From: Corynespora cassiicola
Taxonomy: Eukaryota > Ascomycota > Dothideomycetes > Pleosporales > Corynesporascaceae
NCBI GenBank assembly: GCA_022059125.1
Contig: JAEUWY010000020.1
Location: 1,984,001 to 2,048,000 of the forward strand
DNA: 64,000 nucleotides
Direction of reading: 5' to 3'
In this document: one piece after another, positions 1 through 11,054 of the stretch
How positions within the stretch are numbered: position 1 is the stretch's first letter
Layout of the letters: each line of letters opens with the position of its first letter
Program-made: the position numbers and the translations under genes
The notes under the pieces: generated by a model
Told to the model about the DNA's origin: nothing
Database searches by the model: none
The model's input: only the letters and a program-made list of their open reading frames with translations

Positions 1-551
1 GGGAACCTTGGAGTTGATCCTACAGAGAGCGTCCTTGAATGCCACAATGTTCACGGCGATGTCGAGACACTTTCCAGGAAGGGACTTTAGGCACTGGAGA
101 ATGGACGTCTTGATCACAACGTCACAATTGTCCGTACAGAGAAGTTCTGCCAGAGAGGTGAGGTTACGCTTCAGCCAGTAGAGTTGTCCGGTGAAGATGG
201 CAGCCTTTTTTTCACGTTAAATTGGAACAAATCTACTTGCTATTTACACTCATATACCTTGACATCGAGACGTAAGAATTTGGTGGGTGAGCCACCATGG
301 GTAATTTCTAAGCTCTGGATGTATCCATGAATCTGATCCGCAGTCTTGATTGAAATGAGAACGTAGGAGAGGCTAAGGATGAGCGATTCGGTGGTCACGG
401 TCTCTCGCACGGGCTGCTTGCTTTTGACCTTCTTCGAAGTTGGCTTGTCAAGAAGACGCCGCAAGTCATTCAGGCCCCGCACGGTCAGCGGAAGGCTCGA
501 GGCTGCTGAGACTGCTGAAGCCAAGGTGTCTGCGGTGGTGGGTTTCTCCAT
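1..551 (-). CDS. Unrecognised protein, N-terminal part (cut by window edge)
   Basis: The gene reads right to left from ATG at 549-551 and runs off the left edge. Exon 1 (258-551, 98 codons) joins exon 2 (204 to the edge) across a 53-nt intron (205-257) that begins GTATAT and ends AAG, and the frame stays open to base 1. The visible 166 residues begin MEKPTTADTLASAVS and are mostly amphipathic helices, with a basic stretch at about residues 37-46 (TSKKVKSKQP) and many leucines and cysteines in exon 2. That texture fits a helical-repeat (HEAT/ARM-like) protein, but this is only an impression. I do not recognise the family. An intron and good coding texture make a real gene likely. Confidence 0.6.
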
Positions 552-1236
552 TGCGCTTTTGTGTCCAACAGCGACGGGACATGAATGAGTGGAGGGTGGT
601 GGGTGGAGAGAGAACGAAATAGGCGTGGAAGTGATTTGTCAGAGTGAGAGTTTGTGCAAGATCGGTAAACAATATTGCAGTGAAACTAGTGAAAGCCGCA
701 AACTGATCAGTAGCTGTGGGCTGGTCAATGCTCGCAGTGAAAGAAACATGTGCGGTCAAGATACATTTTATAGCATAGTGCTGAGGCTCAAGGAGAGGCT
801 AGGGTCTCTATGTCAATACCTGCGCGTGGGTTTTATGTTATGGTAAACGTATGCGGTAAAGCCAATGCTCGTCAAGTGAGAGACGAGATGATTTTCCTTT
901 AAGGCCACGGTGCGCCCTTGTCTATCCTGCCGGCCTCTTCCTTGGGTCACCTTTCCAGCTAGCGGTAAATTGTCCAGCGGCCGAATAGATATTGCAGTGA
1001 CAACAAGATTAGATAGGTGAAGAATATGACAGAAGGTGCCAGACTTTAATCAATGTCGAAGATCAATGGATAAAGTGCCCCGTGCCGCTAACACGGAATA
1101 GGCCAGAATCTATACAAGTCCAATGACCAAATGGCCTCCAAAAATTCGCCTCAACGCCCGTTGCCTGGTTATGCTCTTGATAGCCGCGCGCCGCAGTCGC
1201 GTCTAGGATGCGGTTGATGGATGCTACAATGATGCT
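552..1236. other. Intergenic, no gene seen
   Basis: This 685-base stretch lies between the start of the leftmost gene and the 3' end of the MIM2-like gene. It should hold the promoter of the first gene and the MIM2 terminator. Frames here are short and show no recognisable motif. Confidence 0.5.
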
Positions 1237-1623
1237 TTATAGAGAGGCCGCAGCCTCGACGGCTCCGGCACCCTTGAACAGCTTCGGATTCGTGACGACA
1301 ACTTCAACGGGGTATTTCCATTCCATGAATTTGCCCCAGCCTGCGACGTTGGTCAGTATGGTGTCAAGTGCGGTCATGGCCAATCACTTACCCCAATAGG
1401 CGCATTTCCTCCCGAAATACTTCCCCAGGTACGGAACCAAAACCATGGTCAGCAACAGTTCCAATTGCTGAAGCGACTCTCTCCATTCCCTCTCGGCATC
1501 CGATACATATTCATCGTCATCCACAGTAGAGCTGGTAGAAGTGGATGGCAGGGAATCGATCTCGTCGGCGTCGGAGGAGCTCGCCGGGGGCTCGATGAAG
1601 CTTGCGCTGTTGGTCATGGACAT
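1237..1623 (-). CDS. MIM2: MIM2-like mitochondrial outer-membrane import protein
   Basis: Mim2 works with Mim1 in the MIM complex, which inserts alpha-helical proteins into the mitochondrial outer membrane (known from yeast). Two exons (1392-1623 and 1237-1340) are joined across a 50-nt GTAAGT..CAG intron and encode 111 residues. The N-terminal half is acidic and serine-rich (DEIDSLPSTSTSSTVDDDEY). It is followed by the family signature, ESLQQLELLLTMVLVPYLGK, then FGRKCAYWGWGKFMEWKYP, which holds the single membrane segment and its basic flank. I chose the ATG at 1621-1623 because it starts a protein of normal family size; the longer open frame upstream is low-complexity and unlike the family. 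A second ATG two codons on is also possible. The gene is divergent from the eIF2-beta gene. The assignment rests on motif memory, not a search. Confidence 0.75.
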
Positions 1624-2015
1624 GATGGAGGCTGCGAGAGGGGGGAGCGGGCGTTGAAAGAAGGTGGACGTGGGGGCCGTGCTACCGTTTGGGCATCCCA
1701 GGCGCGTGCAGGTGCGAGGGGGTTGCGGCCGTCGTCTCGTAGCAGCTTGGTGAGGTTGACGCAGCCTGCAGTATCCGCCCAATGAGCAGCCGAGGCGGGC
1801 CGTCGATCTCACGTGATGTGCGGAAATCTTGGCGGGCCGCCTCAACGTTGGAGTCAGAGCAAGCGGCAAAAAGACTACTAGGACCGACACGCCTGGCATC
1901 GCTCCGCCCACACCAACTCCACTTCGCCCTCTTTCTCCCAGAACAACTGCCGCCGCCGTCTCGAGAGAACCCTACATCTACACCCAGGCAAAGAAAAGCG
2001 AGAAAAGCCGCAATC
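1624..2015. promoter_or_regulatory. Shared divergent promoter, MIM2 / eIF2-beta
   Basis: This 392-base gap separates two outward-reading start codons, so it must carry both core promoters. CT-rich tracts just before the eIF2-beta ATG (for example 1921-1945) are typical of fungal housekeeping promoters. I see no clear TATA box. Confidence 0.55.
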
Positions 2016-3174
2016 ATGGCTGATGTTGTACGTCACTTGCTATCTGTGCCCCCCACATTCGAAATGCCCGAAAAGCCAAAGCCCGCTCCTCATGAACCCA
2101 CCTCCCAATACCAAGCGCTACCCAACACATACTAACATGACACCATGTAGGCCGAAGAGCGCAAGCCCCGCAAGTCGGTGGCCTTCTCCGACGGCGCCAC
2201 CATTGTCGACGAGGACGGAAACGTGAACAAGCAGGAAATCGACGACAACAAGAACAGCGCCGAGTCGCACTCAGCGGGTAGGTCGATTCCGCTCGAGGGT
2301 CAGACTGCCCGCAAATATATTGGACGGGGGGATGCTGACGCTTTGGGATCTAGATGCGGACAAGGGAGTCGATGAGATTACGGACATGCTCAAGGACCTC
2401 AAGAAGAAGAAGAAGAAGAAGTCCAAGGACGAGGACGAGGGCGCGGCGGCCGATGGCGAGTTCGACCCCTCGGCGCTGAAGAAGAAGAAGAAGTCCAAGA
2501 AGCCCAAGGGCGAGACCGTCGACGACTTCGAGGCCAAGCTCAAGGCCGCTGGTGAGGGTGCTGAGGACGCCGCTGCCCCCGAGGCCGAGCCGGTCCAGGA
2601 GGGTGACATGTGGAAGGGCACTGGAATCTGGAACCACGACAACACCACGCCCATCAACTACAATCTCCTGCTCAACCGCTTCTTCACGCTCCTGCACTCG
2701 CAGCATCCCGACCTTGCCACCGGATCCAAGAGCTACAAGATCCCGCCGCCACAGTGTCTCCGTGAAGGAAACAAGAAGGTACGGACACGTTTCTGCAATT
2801 GTGTCGAAGCATGCTAACCTGATGGACAGACCATCTTTGCCAACATTGCCGAGATCTCGAAACGTATGAAGCGTAACGACGAGCACGTCCAGCAATTCTT
2901 GTTCTCCGAATTGGGTACCTCGGGTTCCGTCGACGGATCCAGGCGCCTGGTCATCAAGGGTCGTTTCCAGCAGAAGCAGATCGAGAACGTGCTGCGCCGG
3001 TACATTGTCGAATACGTGACCTGCAAGACGTGCCGCAGCCCCGACACGGAGCTCAGCAAGGGAGAGAACCGTCTGTACTTCGTCACTTGCAACAGCTGCG
3101 GATCGAGACGTTCGGTCCAGGCCATCAAGACTGGTTTCTCTGCGCAGATTGGAAAGAGAAAGAGGCAGGGTTAG
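2016..3174 (+). CDS. SUI3: Translation initiation factor eIF2 beta subunit
   Basis: This is the beta subunit of eIF2, which delivers Met-tRNAi to the 40S ribosome and contacts eIF5 and eIF2B through lysine blocks. Four exons (2016-2027, 2151-2277, 2354-2778, 2830-3174) encode 302 residues; all introns are GT..AG and the first has a clear ACTAAC branch. Exon 1 holds only MADV. Lysine blocks are visible at about residues 63-71 and 89-98 (two, where yeast has three). The central IF2B/IF5 fold includes [10 protein letters not shown] and [14 protein letters not shown]. The C-terminal zinc ribbon uses Cys253, Cys256, Cys275 and Cys278. The start is fixed by a good ATG context (CAATCATGGC). The long open frame on the opposite strand is an artefact of the lysine-rich coding sequence. 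Confidence 0.95.
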
Positions 3175-4022
3175 TTGCGGCTCCTGCCAGCCTTTTCGCG
3201 CCAATGGGGGATGGGTTCTTCGGGGGTGTATTGTACCACTTCTGTCCTTTGCTAGGTAGGGGCCGGGCTCCAGGTTGGGCGTGCGACGCTCACGCAAGGC
3301 CCGGGGTTATGACGAGCATGATGATCAGATGAATGCGGCACGAGGGGGCCCGCACGACGAACAAAACGCATGGTCCTGTGCATGCCATGAACAGGTAGAG
3401 AGCAATATAAACATTAGCAAACGCGTCCTGACTCCGATGCCACGTTCGCGTCTTGGCCGTCCGACGAGAAGCAGGTAGCAGGCATGAACCATCTGCACAT
3501 CATGGGCCAGCGGCGAATGGCAAAAAAGCATGGAGCCCAGCAAACATAGCGCTGGCGCTTCCGTCCCGCGTGCAAGCGCCTGGACCCTGCCCAGGTGGCA
3601 GCATCGTGGGCCATGGCACGATGGGTTCAAGCCGGCTAGAAAGGCACGCAAAGGCCGATCTGAAGCTCAAGGGCAATGCACAAAGCAAATGAGCCAGGCT
3701 CGAGGCCTGAAGGCGGCTTAATATAGCAGCTTACCTGCCGTGCTTCCCCCATCGCGTCGCGCCCGGCCGAGTGCTGGCCCTAGTGCGGGGCGCTGATTCG
3801 GCGCTTAGAGAACCCCGCTAAACCATCAGCTCTTGCATCGAGGCGGAGCAGCTTGACACGCAGGTAAGGCGCGAGTACATATGCTGACGCCGACGCTCCT
3901 GCTGCCGCTGCCTCCCTTCCCGCCGGCTTTCTCTCTCCCACCGCCAATTGTGCATTGTGCCCAGCGCTCGCGGTGAAGACACCGACCCTTGAGCATAGCC
4001 CCCCCAGTGCAGCCAGGAGACC
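3175..4022. other. Intergenic between eIF2-beta and AIM24
   Basis: This stretch holds the eIF2-beta 3' end and the AIM24 promoter. A CT-rich tract lies around 3890-3940, upstream of the AIM24 ATG. Open frames on both strands are GC-driven and show no family motif. Confidence 0.5.
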
Positions 4023-5485
4023 ATGTCGGGATACCAGGGAAGCTCGCCTCCGCCAGGCGGCAGCTACTATCCGCGTGAGTATCCAGGAGAGCCAGCGGAA
4101 GCCAGCCAATTGACCCAGACAGCCCCCCCTGAGAAAGCGGCGTACAACGGTATGTCTGCGCGCATGCGGACACCAGAATGAAGCTTATACGTGCAAGACC
4201 CGTCGCAACAGCAGCAGTACTTTGCGCCCCCCCCTGGTGGCCAGCAGTACCCTCCGCCGCCTGCTTCGAGCCCGCCCGCCCACCACAATTACCCCCCGCC
4301 ACCCGGTGCCGCTCCTCAGCAGCAGCAACATTACCCGGCCCCACCCGAGCAGCAACACTACCCACCCCCGGGAAGCCCCCAGGCGCAACAGCCGCAGCAT
4401 CGCCACCAGACTTCGCTTCAGTCGTCAATCCAAGCCCCTTATGGAGCCCCGAGCTCAAGTCCCCATCCAGGCATGCCGCCTCAGCAGATCAGCCAGGCAT
4501 CGATACCGCAGTCGCCAGCCCCACCGCTGCAGCAACAGCAGGCAGTCCAGCCATCACAGCCGCAGTTCGCCGGGGCAGGCACCAACACAGCCGACGACAT
4601 TGGTACCTTCAATGGCGGTAGCTACCGCGTCAGCCATAGGGACACGAACACGATTCTTACGGTCCAGTTGGCCATTGGATGCCCATTGACTGTGAGACCA
4701 GGTACGCTCTCCTTCGCGTTCCCACACCCAAAGAAATCCTCTGTCTCATGTTGGATGGGAGCTCATCAGCGACTGGCGCGAATGGATTCTGGCGAACTCT
4801 CTGCTAATCCATCACAGGTGCCATGATCGCAATGTCGCCAACCATAACCCTCAAGGGAAACGTCAAGTTTTCCCTCAAAAAGGCCTTCATTGGAGGCGAG
4901 ATGTCCAAGTCCACCTTCACAGGTCCCGGCGAACTCCTTTTGGCACCCTCTGCCATTGGTGACGTCACCATCATCAAGCTCGGCGGACAAGAACATTGGA
5001 GCGTGGGCAAAGACGCTTTCTTGGCCTGCACCCAGGGTGTCGTGACAGAGTACAAGAGCCAGGGGCTTGGAAAGGCCCTGTTTTCCGGAGAAGGTCTGTT
5101 TGTCTACAAAATCTCTGGCCAGGGTATCCTCTGGTGCACCAGTTTTGGAGCCATCATCAGGAAGGATGTGAGTATCTTCGTTAACAAAGAAAAGCCAAAC
5201 TCTGACGCGCTATTCAGCTTCAAAAAGACGAAAAGTACATCATCGATAACGGACACCTTGTTGCCTGGAACTGCAAGTATATCATGGAGCGCGTGGCTTC
5301 TGGCGGCATCATTTCCAACATGTCGGCTGGAGAAGGACTAGTCTGCAAGTTCACGGGTATGCGTATCCATCTTTCTGTTTGGATACATCTAACATGAACC
5401 AGGTCCTGGAACAGTATTCATGCAAACCAGAAACCCGGCAGCCTTTGCAGCATGGCTATCTGGAAACGCCATGCCTAACAACTAG
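4023..5485 (+). CDS. AIM24: AIM24-like mitochondrial biogenesis protein
   Basis: AIM24 family proteins (old DUF124/TIGR00266 type) are beta-rich; the yeast member sits in the inner mitochondrial membrane and affects MICOS and cristae. Six exons (4023-4074, 4123-4149, 4198-4701, 4818-5167, 5218-5356, 5403-5485) encode 384 residues. Exon 2 is a 27-nt microexon between two 48-nt introns. The first 150 residues are a low-complexity Pro/Gln/Tyr tract, unlike the short mitochondrial leader of yeast AIM24. The conserved core starts near [20 protein letters not shown] and includes [27 protein letters not shown] and [20 protein letters not shown]. Because the N-terminus is a P/Q-rich tail, the protein may be cytosolic, as are several filamentous-fungal and bacterial relatives. 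Confidence 0.85.
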
Positions 5486-5858
5486 AATGTCAAAAAGATG
5501 ATAAATGATAACCTTGGCAATCCAGGTGTTTATACGGGCGAGTGGAAAAAGATGGTTTCATACTTTAAGAATTTTTATATCCCCAATGCTTTGAAAAGCG
5601 TGGAGTTTTGTGTTGGTGGACAGGATAGGCTTCTGTTTCTTTGGCTGATGTTTTGCTTTCTCCAGTTTCCCTCTTCAAAATTGGTCTACCACCCCCAGGT
5701 CTCACCAGCGCAAGCTAAGAAGGCATAGTTTAGGGAATGTCAGATTATTCTGCTCACTTGAATTCTAAACTAATGCTAGTTCGCCTTTGTCATCTGACGC
5801 GAGTTTAGTTCTTACTGCCTCCGCGTCTTGGTAGCCTCCTGCACACTCGGCCCGATCT
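5486..5858. other. Convergent intergenic gap
   Basis: This 373-base gap lies between the ends of AIM24 and the aldo/keto reductase. Both genes finish here, so it should contain two 3' UTRs. The sequence is AT-richer than the flanking coding DNA and no gene is seen. Confidence 0.5.
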
Positions 5859-7215
5859 TTAGACGGGAGGTGCTTGGTTGTTCTTAAAAGGCTTATCGAC
5901 CGGTCCCTCATGCGGCGGAATCGGCCCCGGCTTTACCACATAATCAAATGTGCCATGCCGCGCGTTGAAGATGTTATCCTCAGGCCCCAACACCATGGTA
6001 TTCGCAGGCTGTACGAAGCCATGAGGATACCCCATCTCAAACCCATACGCCTCATCAATCCTCTTTACATCCTCCTCTTCAAGCCTCAACGCCAAGGCCT
6101 CAATATTCCCCTTCAAATGCTCCACCTTCCTCCCCCCAACAATCGGAAATACATACGGCACCTTGTGCATGACATACGCGAGCGCCACGCTCGTAATCAG
6201 CGTGCCCTTCTTCTCCGAAATCTCCTCTAGCACCTCGGACACCTGTTCCTCCTTCCCGCTCTTGCCGGCGGTGAGAGTGCGCCCACCACCACCGGCCTCC
6301 CGCTGCGCAGCCGTCTTGAAGAAGCCGCCACCCAGGGCGCCCCAGGGTGCGAGCGCCATACCCTCGTCGAGGCACATGGGCACGATTTCGCGCTCGAAGT
6401 CGCGGTCGGCGGCGGACCAGCGGCCTTGGTAGACGGTGAAGGGGCGGAGGCCGTGTTGGCGGGCGTACATGTTGCATTTTACAACTAGCCAAGCGGGAGT
6501 GTCTGCGATGAGTCAGGGGAGTGATGAGATGGTAGGTGGCGAAGGGGGGTGGGGATCGTACTGCTTATTCCAAGGTAGAGGACCTTTCGGGATGTTACGA
6601 GATCATTGAGGGCGGTCATGAGCTCGGGGACGCTGGTGGTGAAGTCCCACATGTGGACGTAATACTAAGGTTCGTGTCAGTATGGCCGGGATTTCTTTAT
6701 CTTTGAACGAATAGCAAGGGTATCTTACCAAGTCTATGTAGGACGTCTTCAGTTGCTTCAAGGAGCGCTCAAAGGACGTGTGGATGTTCTTGGTACTGTT
6801 ACCGCCGTAGTTGCTCTGTATGACCTTGTCTCCCAGGTAGGCTGTTTGGGTGCCCGTAAACTTGGTCGCAATGATCATCTCATCACGCACGCCACGGGAT
6901 TCCATCCACTCGCCGAGCCACTCCTCGCTCTGGCCGTTTTGATAGTTGACGGCAGTGTCAATGACTACATCTCGGTGTTATTGGTGTGTCGAGACAATAA
7001 GTGGTGTGAGTCCTACAGTTTCCGCCCTGGGAGTAGAAATAGTCGAGCATCTCGAAAGAAGTCTCTTTGTTGCATTCTCCCAAAGCTTCTTTCCAAGCGT
7101 CACCGAAATTCATGGCTCCAAGACAGAGTGGAGAGACCCGAACGCCAGCATTTGGAGAGAGGATACGGTGGCGATGCAGCAGTGAGCGAGGTGGAGGTGC
7201 TTGTCTTGAGGCCAT
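5859..7215 (-). CDS. Aldo/keto reductase, aryl-alcohol dehydrogenase / norsolorinic-acid-reductase type
   Basis: This is an NADPH-dependent carbonyl reductase of the AKR superfamily, close in style to fungal aryl-alcohol dehydrogenases (AAD) and NorB-like enzymes. Four exons (7017-7215, 6729-6964, 6562-6664, 5859-6502) encode 393 residues. The catalytic region includes [20 protein letters not shown] with the Asp and Tyr, a Lys in MIIATKFTG, and a His in YYVHMWDF; together these supply the Asp-Tyr-Lys-His tetrad. Further AKR features are [25 protein letters not shown] and the C-terminal [16 protein letters not shown] cofactor segment. Family AAD proteins are usually about 375-390 residues, so the gene is full length. 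The substrate cannot be told from sequence. It lies tail-to-tail with AIM24 and is not in an obvious gene cluster. Confidence 0.88.
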
Positions 7216-8026
7216 TGTGATTGTGGTAGATTATTCTTTGCCCAGAGGTTATATAGACTTTACGGTATGCGATGATAGGAAACTCTATAGATATTGATAT
7301 GGCCTCTGATATAAAACAGGTTTGACGTTGCAAACTGACCTGGTCTCCTACAAGTCAAAACTCTGCCATATTTATACCTTTCCGCATGATACTTCGGCGT
7401 TATCTCAAAAGTTCCGAGTCTATAGCTGCCAATCCAATCGCTTTTCTCCAGTGCGGGTTTTGCATGATGCCTCTGGCACCAATGTCAGGTCGCGCCGGGT
7501 CGTCAGCCTGCTAACTCCGCAAACGCCGCGCTAGATTTGGACGCTGCTTGTACGACGCTGCGGGGAAAGAAACTTAACGCCGATAGAACCTGCAGTCATC
7601 TTCATGATTAATGGCATCCAGACATTTTTAGATGGTACAGACTTCGAAGTTGAAAGTTCTGGAGACTATGCGCCATCAGTTCATAGGCTAAGCCTAAAAA
7701 GGAACCGCCCCAAGGGTGTGGTCCCTGCTTGGTACCTGATGTCATTCATATCCACATCCATCGTCGATGATGATGGCACCTCAGGAGATACGAATTTCGC
7801 ATCGAGTTTCTGATGCCGGCATCGGGATTTGCTTCTGCGCCTTTGGATTTCGCAAAATGCCGTGTTCCCTTGATCGACGCTTTGCATGCTTCAAGAGATG
7901 AATGCCCTCCTCGGCCCATTCTTTCTTACGCAGAGACTACATCACTTCAAATATCCCCTGCTTTGAATTTTCATCAACTCACTTTATAAAAATTGTCCCA
8001 TTCAACTTTTAAAGTCTTTCAACATC
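7216..8026. other. Divergent intergenic region with promoters
   Basis: The aldo/keto reductase reads left and the SMP-repeat gene reads right, so both promoters lie in these 811 bases. A TATAAAAA box sits at 7985-7992, about 35 bases before the SMP-repeat ATG. A CCCCT motif at 7957-7961 matches the core of a yeast stress-response element, but a five-base match is weak evidence. Confidence 0.5.
7985..7992 (+). promoter_or_regulatory. TATA box of the SMP-repeat gene
   Basis: TATAAAAA lies 42 bases upstream of the ATG at 8027. TATA-driven, stress-type expression would suit a desiccation-related protein; this is inference. Confidence 0.45.
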
Positions 8027-8656
8027 ATGTCTGCTAATGTTCTACGTGTGTCTCGATTCATCGCCCCATCTCGAAGCGTCCTCCCTACACTCTCTGCTCA
8101 ATTCCAACAACGTTGTCGAAACTTTACAAAAGCTCGCACAATGGCAACCGTCGTGGATTCACACTTTATCTCTCAGATCACTCAAGCCGAGAAGCTCCTC
8201 ACGAAACAGGACTCGCCCGTTCAAGGTGGCCCTACAGCTCGCGCGCAATCTCACGCCGGCAATGAGGTCACCTCCCAGGTTGTACACGATATCACCATGG
8301 GCGAGCGTATCATAACTGGTTTGGAATCTCCTGTTCAGGGCGGCCCCACCGCAATCGCTCAGCACCTACTCGCACAGGCGTCTGGTGCAGGTCTACGAGG
8401 CGCGGAAGAGCACTCTGGAGTTTTGGACAGTGAGACCATTTCCAAAATCACTCAGAAGGAGAAGGAATTGACGGGGGAAAACCGACCGATAAAGCAAGGA
8501 CCAACAGCAAAGGCGCAGCAGCATGCTGGCGAGCCCATCAACAGTGATACACTGCACGACATCACGGAGGGCGAGAAGAAGATCACTGGGGGCGATAGGG
8601 TCAAGGGAGGCCCTACTGCAACAGCACAGAGCGAGCTCGGAAAGAGTCGCTCGTAA
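8027..8656 (+). CDS. Mitochondrial-type protein with four SMP-like (seed maturation) repeats
   Basis: This intron-free gene encodes 209 residues. The N-terminus (MSANVLRVSRFIAPSRSVLP, then QQRCRNFTKA) is basic and free of acids, typical of a mitochondrial targeting peptide. An internal ATG at codon 39 (MATVVDSHF) could give a second, cytosolic form. The rest is four repeats of about 35-40 residues with the pattern I..IT..EK.(I/L)T......(Q/K)GGPTA.AQ.HA, at about residues 45-82, 83-117, 134-172 and 173-206. The pattern resembles the SMP domain of plant seed maturation (LEA-type) proteins, which protect against drying. Related small proteins occur in fungi. The protective role is inferred from the family; no enzyme motif is present. 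Confidence 0.7.
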   Translation: MSANVLRVSRFIAPSRSVLPTLSAQFQQRCRNFTKARTMATVVDSHFISQITQAEKLLTKQDSPVQGGPTARAQSHAGNEVTSQVVHDITMGERIITGLESPVQGGPTAIAQHLLAQASGAGLRGAEEHSGVLDSETISKITQKEKELTGENRPIKQGPTAKAQQHAGEPINSDTLHDITEGEKKITGGDRVKGGPTATAQSELGKSRS

Positions 8657-11054
8657 ATCAAAAACCTTGAAAATGATGTCGCTTCAAGATTACTAGGAGC
8701 GGTTAATAGACGAAATCAGCGAATGGCATGGCAAATGTATGGATATCTGTAAAGCGAGTGTACTATAGCTTCATGCAAACTAAATTCCAAAGATGCACCC
8801 CTACCCGTCCCGCGATCCACTACCTCGGGATCAATTTTGAGGCGTTCAGATTCTTTGTTCCATTGCGGTGGAATTTCTCCGCGAGGGTCCTCAGTAGTAG
8901 CCTCGGTCTGGGGGAGGATCATGCTATGGAAAATACTACCCCTCGTCCATGGGGAAATCCTCCAATTACTATTGCAGGATGCTCTGTACTAAGCGCATCA
9001 GGAACCTAGCGAGTACATCTAGGCCGTCGGAAAAGGATCTACCGAATGTCGGCCATCGTGGTCAATAAGACCACTACCGTATTAGCCGGTCCAGACTCCA
9101 CATTCTCCCTCCACGTTAACACATAAACCACATCCATACCCCGACATTCAAAAGTCGCACACATGTCGATCTCTTGAACTCAGAGTCGTATACGATATTC
9201 AGCCTAGCAATCTGCGCAGATCCGGATCACGAGCCGATGCCCTTTCCGTGTCTCACAAACACCAACCTCAAATGGCAGGACAAGAACTGCCGAGGAGTCT
9301 ATCGATCCATGTCATTACCTCCATTGGACAACAACCGGGGCCAATTCCAGCGCCGTACGTAGATGATTATACGAAGACAGCTGACAGCGTCGACCGGCCC
9401 ACATCCTCGCACAACGCCCGGTACAGGGAGTGCCAACCAATTATCAATCCATCGCGCTGTACCAGAGTTGGGGGGGACTTTGTAGGGTTTAGGCAACGTT
9501 GTCTCAAAAGAGTTTGCAAAATTTTCTCTCTAAACCAACTCATCTAATCGCAGTTGGGAATAGATGAACGGGTGACCAGGACCCAGGGACCCTTTGTATT
9601 AACCAGCCAGTCAGCATGGCATTATTCGCACCGACCACCAAAGCCCATGCGGTCCGGCCTGTACCCTAGCCAATAGTTCAGGATACATCCATCCAGACAA
9701 TACTCTACCCACCTAGTCCTAGGTTGCCAAACTTTTCTGCCGCTATGGACATCACAAATCATTCTCGTGAATTGTCTGATCGACACCGGAAACCAGGTCA
9801 TCGGCAGCCCCGCCTTTTAAGAGCCTCATGAGGGTGCCAGAACATTGTCTACTTGTGGCCGTAGACTCGCGCGAGTCAGCAAACACCACCACGTTGCATC
9901 GGAACTCTGTAAGCGATGGAGTACTACCCCACAGCGCTCCCCGTCCACTTACACCTCGCCCAAGATGCCGTGTGAGTGTGTAGGCGCCTTCGGGAATCCG
10001 TCCGTATCTTTTGCAGAGAGAATCCGGACTGAGCTCGAGACGCTGCTCCTAAAACGGACACATCGGAATCGTCTTCCAGCGGCACAGTTTGATGAGGCGC
10101 CCAGGGTGGCAAGGGCTGCATTATCGCCGCATGCCAGGACACGGCTCGGAACGGAGATCTCAAGAAGTGCAAACTCAGAGTTTAGGACAGGTATTCTTTC
10201 CCCATCAGAAGAAAGAGGTTATTCCAAATTGACTTGGGTCCTAAGAGAAATCTAGCGGGGCGGATACCCGCGAGGCAATATGATTGCCGCAATATCCGCC
10301 CCCGACCAGGCTTTTTCGCAGTATACGGATTCAACGTTACTAGGCCGTCAGCGACATTTTACCTCTCCTGACGTGGTGGGCTCGTGTGGAGCCGTGTTGA
10401 GGAGACCCCACAACATCTGGTCCTTTAGGCCGCCCTCCACAACCTGTTCTCTCGCCCGCGGGGATACCCCAGAAATGTATCAGAATTCCGGATGCGCGGT
10501 AATATACCCCACGTGGTGACCAATTCTACGGGCAACAACCGGGGGGCCGAATGTACTGCGGGAGTTGGCCAAGTATCTCGAGAGCGGCACGCGGGTCGTC
10601 AGACAGGAAGTCTCTCTCACATCATCTGGAAAACGCGATTATTTATTGCCCAAGAGGTCTTGGATCGGGGGTCGCGCTTGTAACCCATGCTTGATTTAGC
10701 GGTCGGACGCGAAGACAATGTGCAGGCGGAGGCTAAAGTCGTGTGTGGAAAGAGGTAGGGCCTAAACTGTTCTGGGCGCGGATGTTTTACATGACGCACG
10801 CCACCGATTGGAGGGCGCGAATTTAACCGGCACTCTCCCAAGCGCCGAGGCACTAAGTTAATATAGGAGATTCCTACGGTCCAGGCGGGCGTGACCTCCG
10901 CCTTGGGGAGCTTGTTCTCGGGAAGTCTGGGGACGGAGCCGAGAGTTTGCTATTCGCTTCCTTATAAGATCACAATTCATCTACGTTGTTTCGAATCTCA
11001 ACCCCAACCTCTGAGGTCCGAATTCGAAGAGAGAAATTCGAAAATCCTATCAAG
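8657..11054. other. Long intergenic region, no supported gene
   Basis: Almost 2.4 kb separates the SMP-repeat gene from the sugar transporter. Frames longer than 60 codons exist on both strands but none shows a family motif, credible introns or good coding texture. It presumably includes the transporter promoter. I cannot exclude a decayed gene or non-coding RNA. Confidence 0.4.

Noticed and set aside
2350..3297. 315-codon minus-strand frame
   Set aside because: It is the mirror of the eIF2-beta gene; its leucine runs come from the lysine codons on the other strand.
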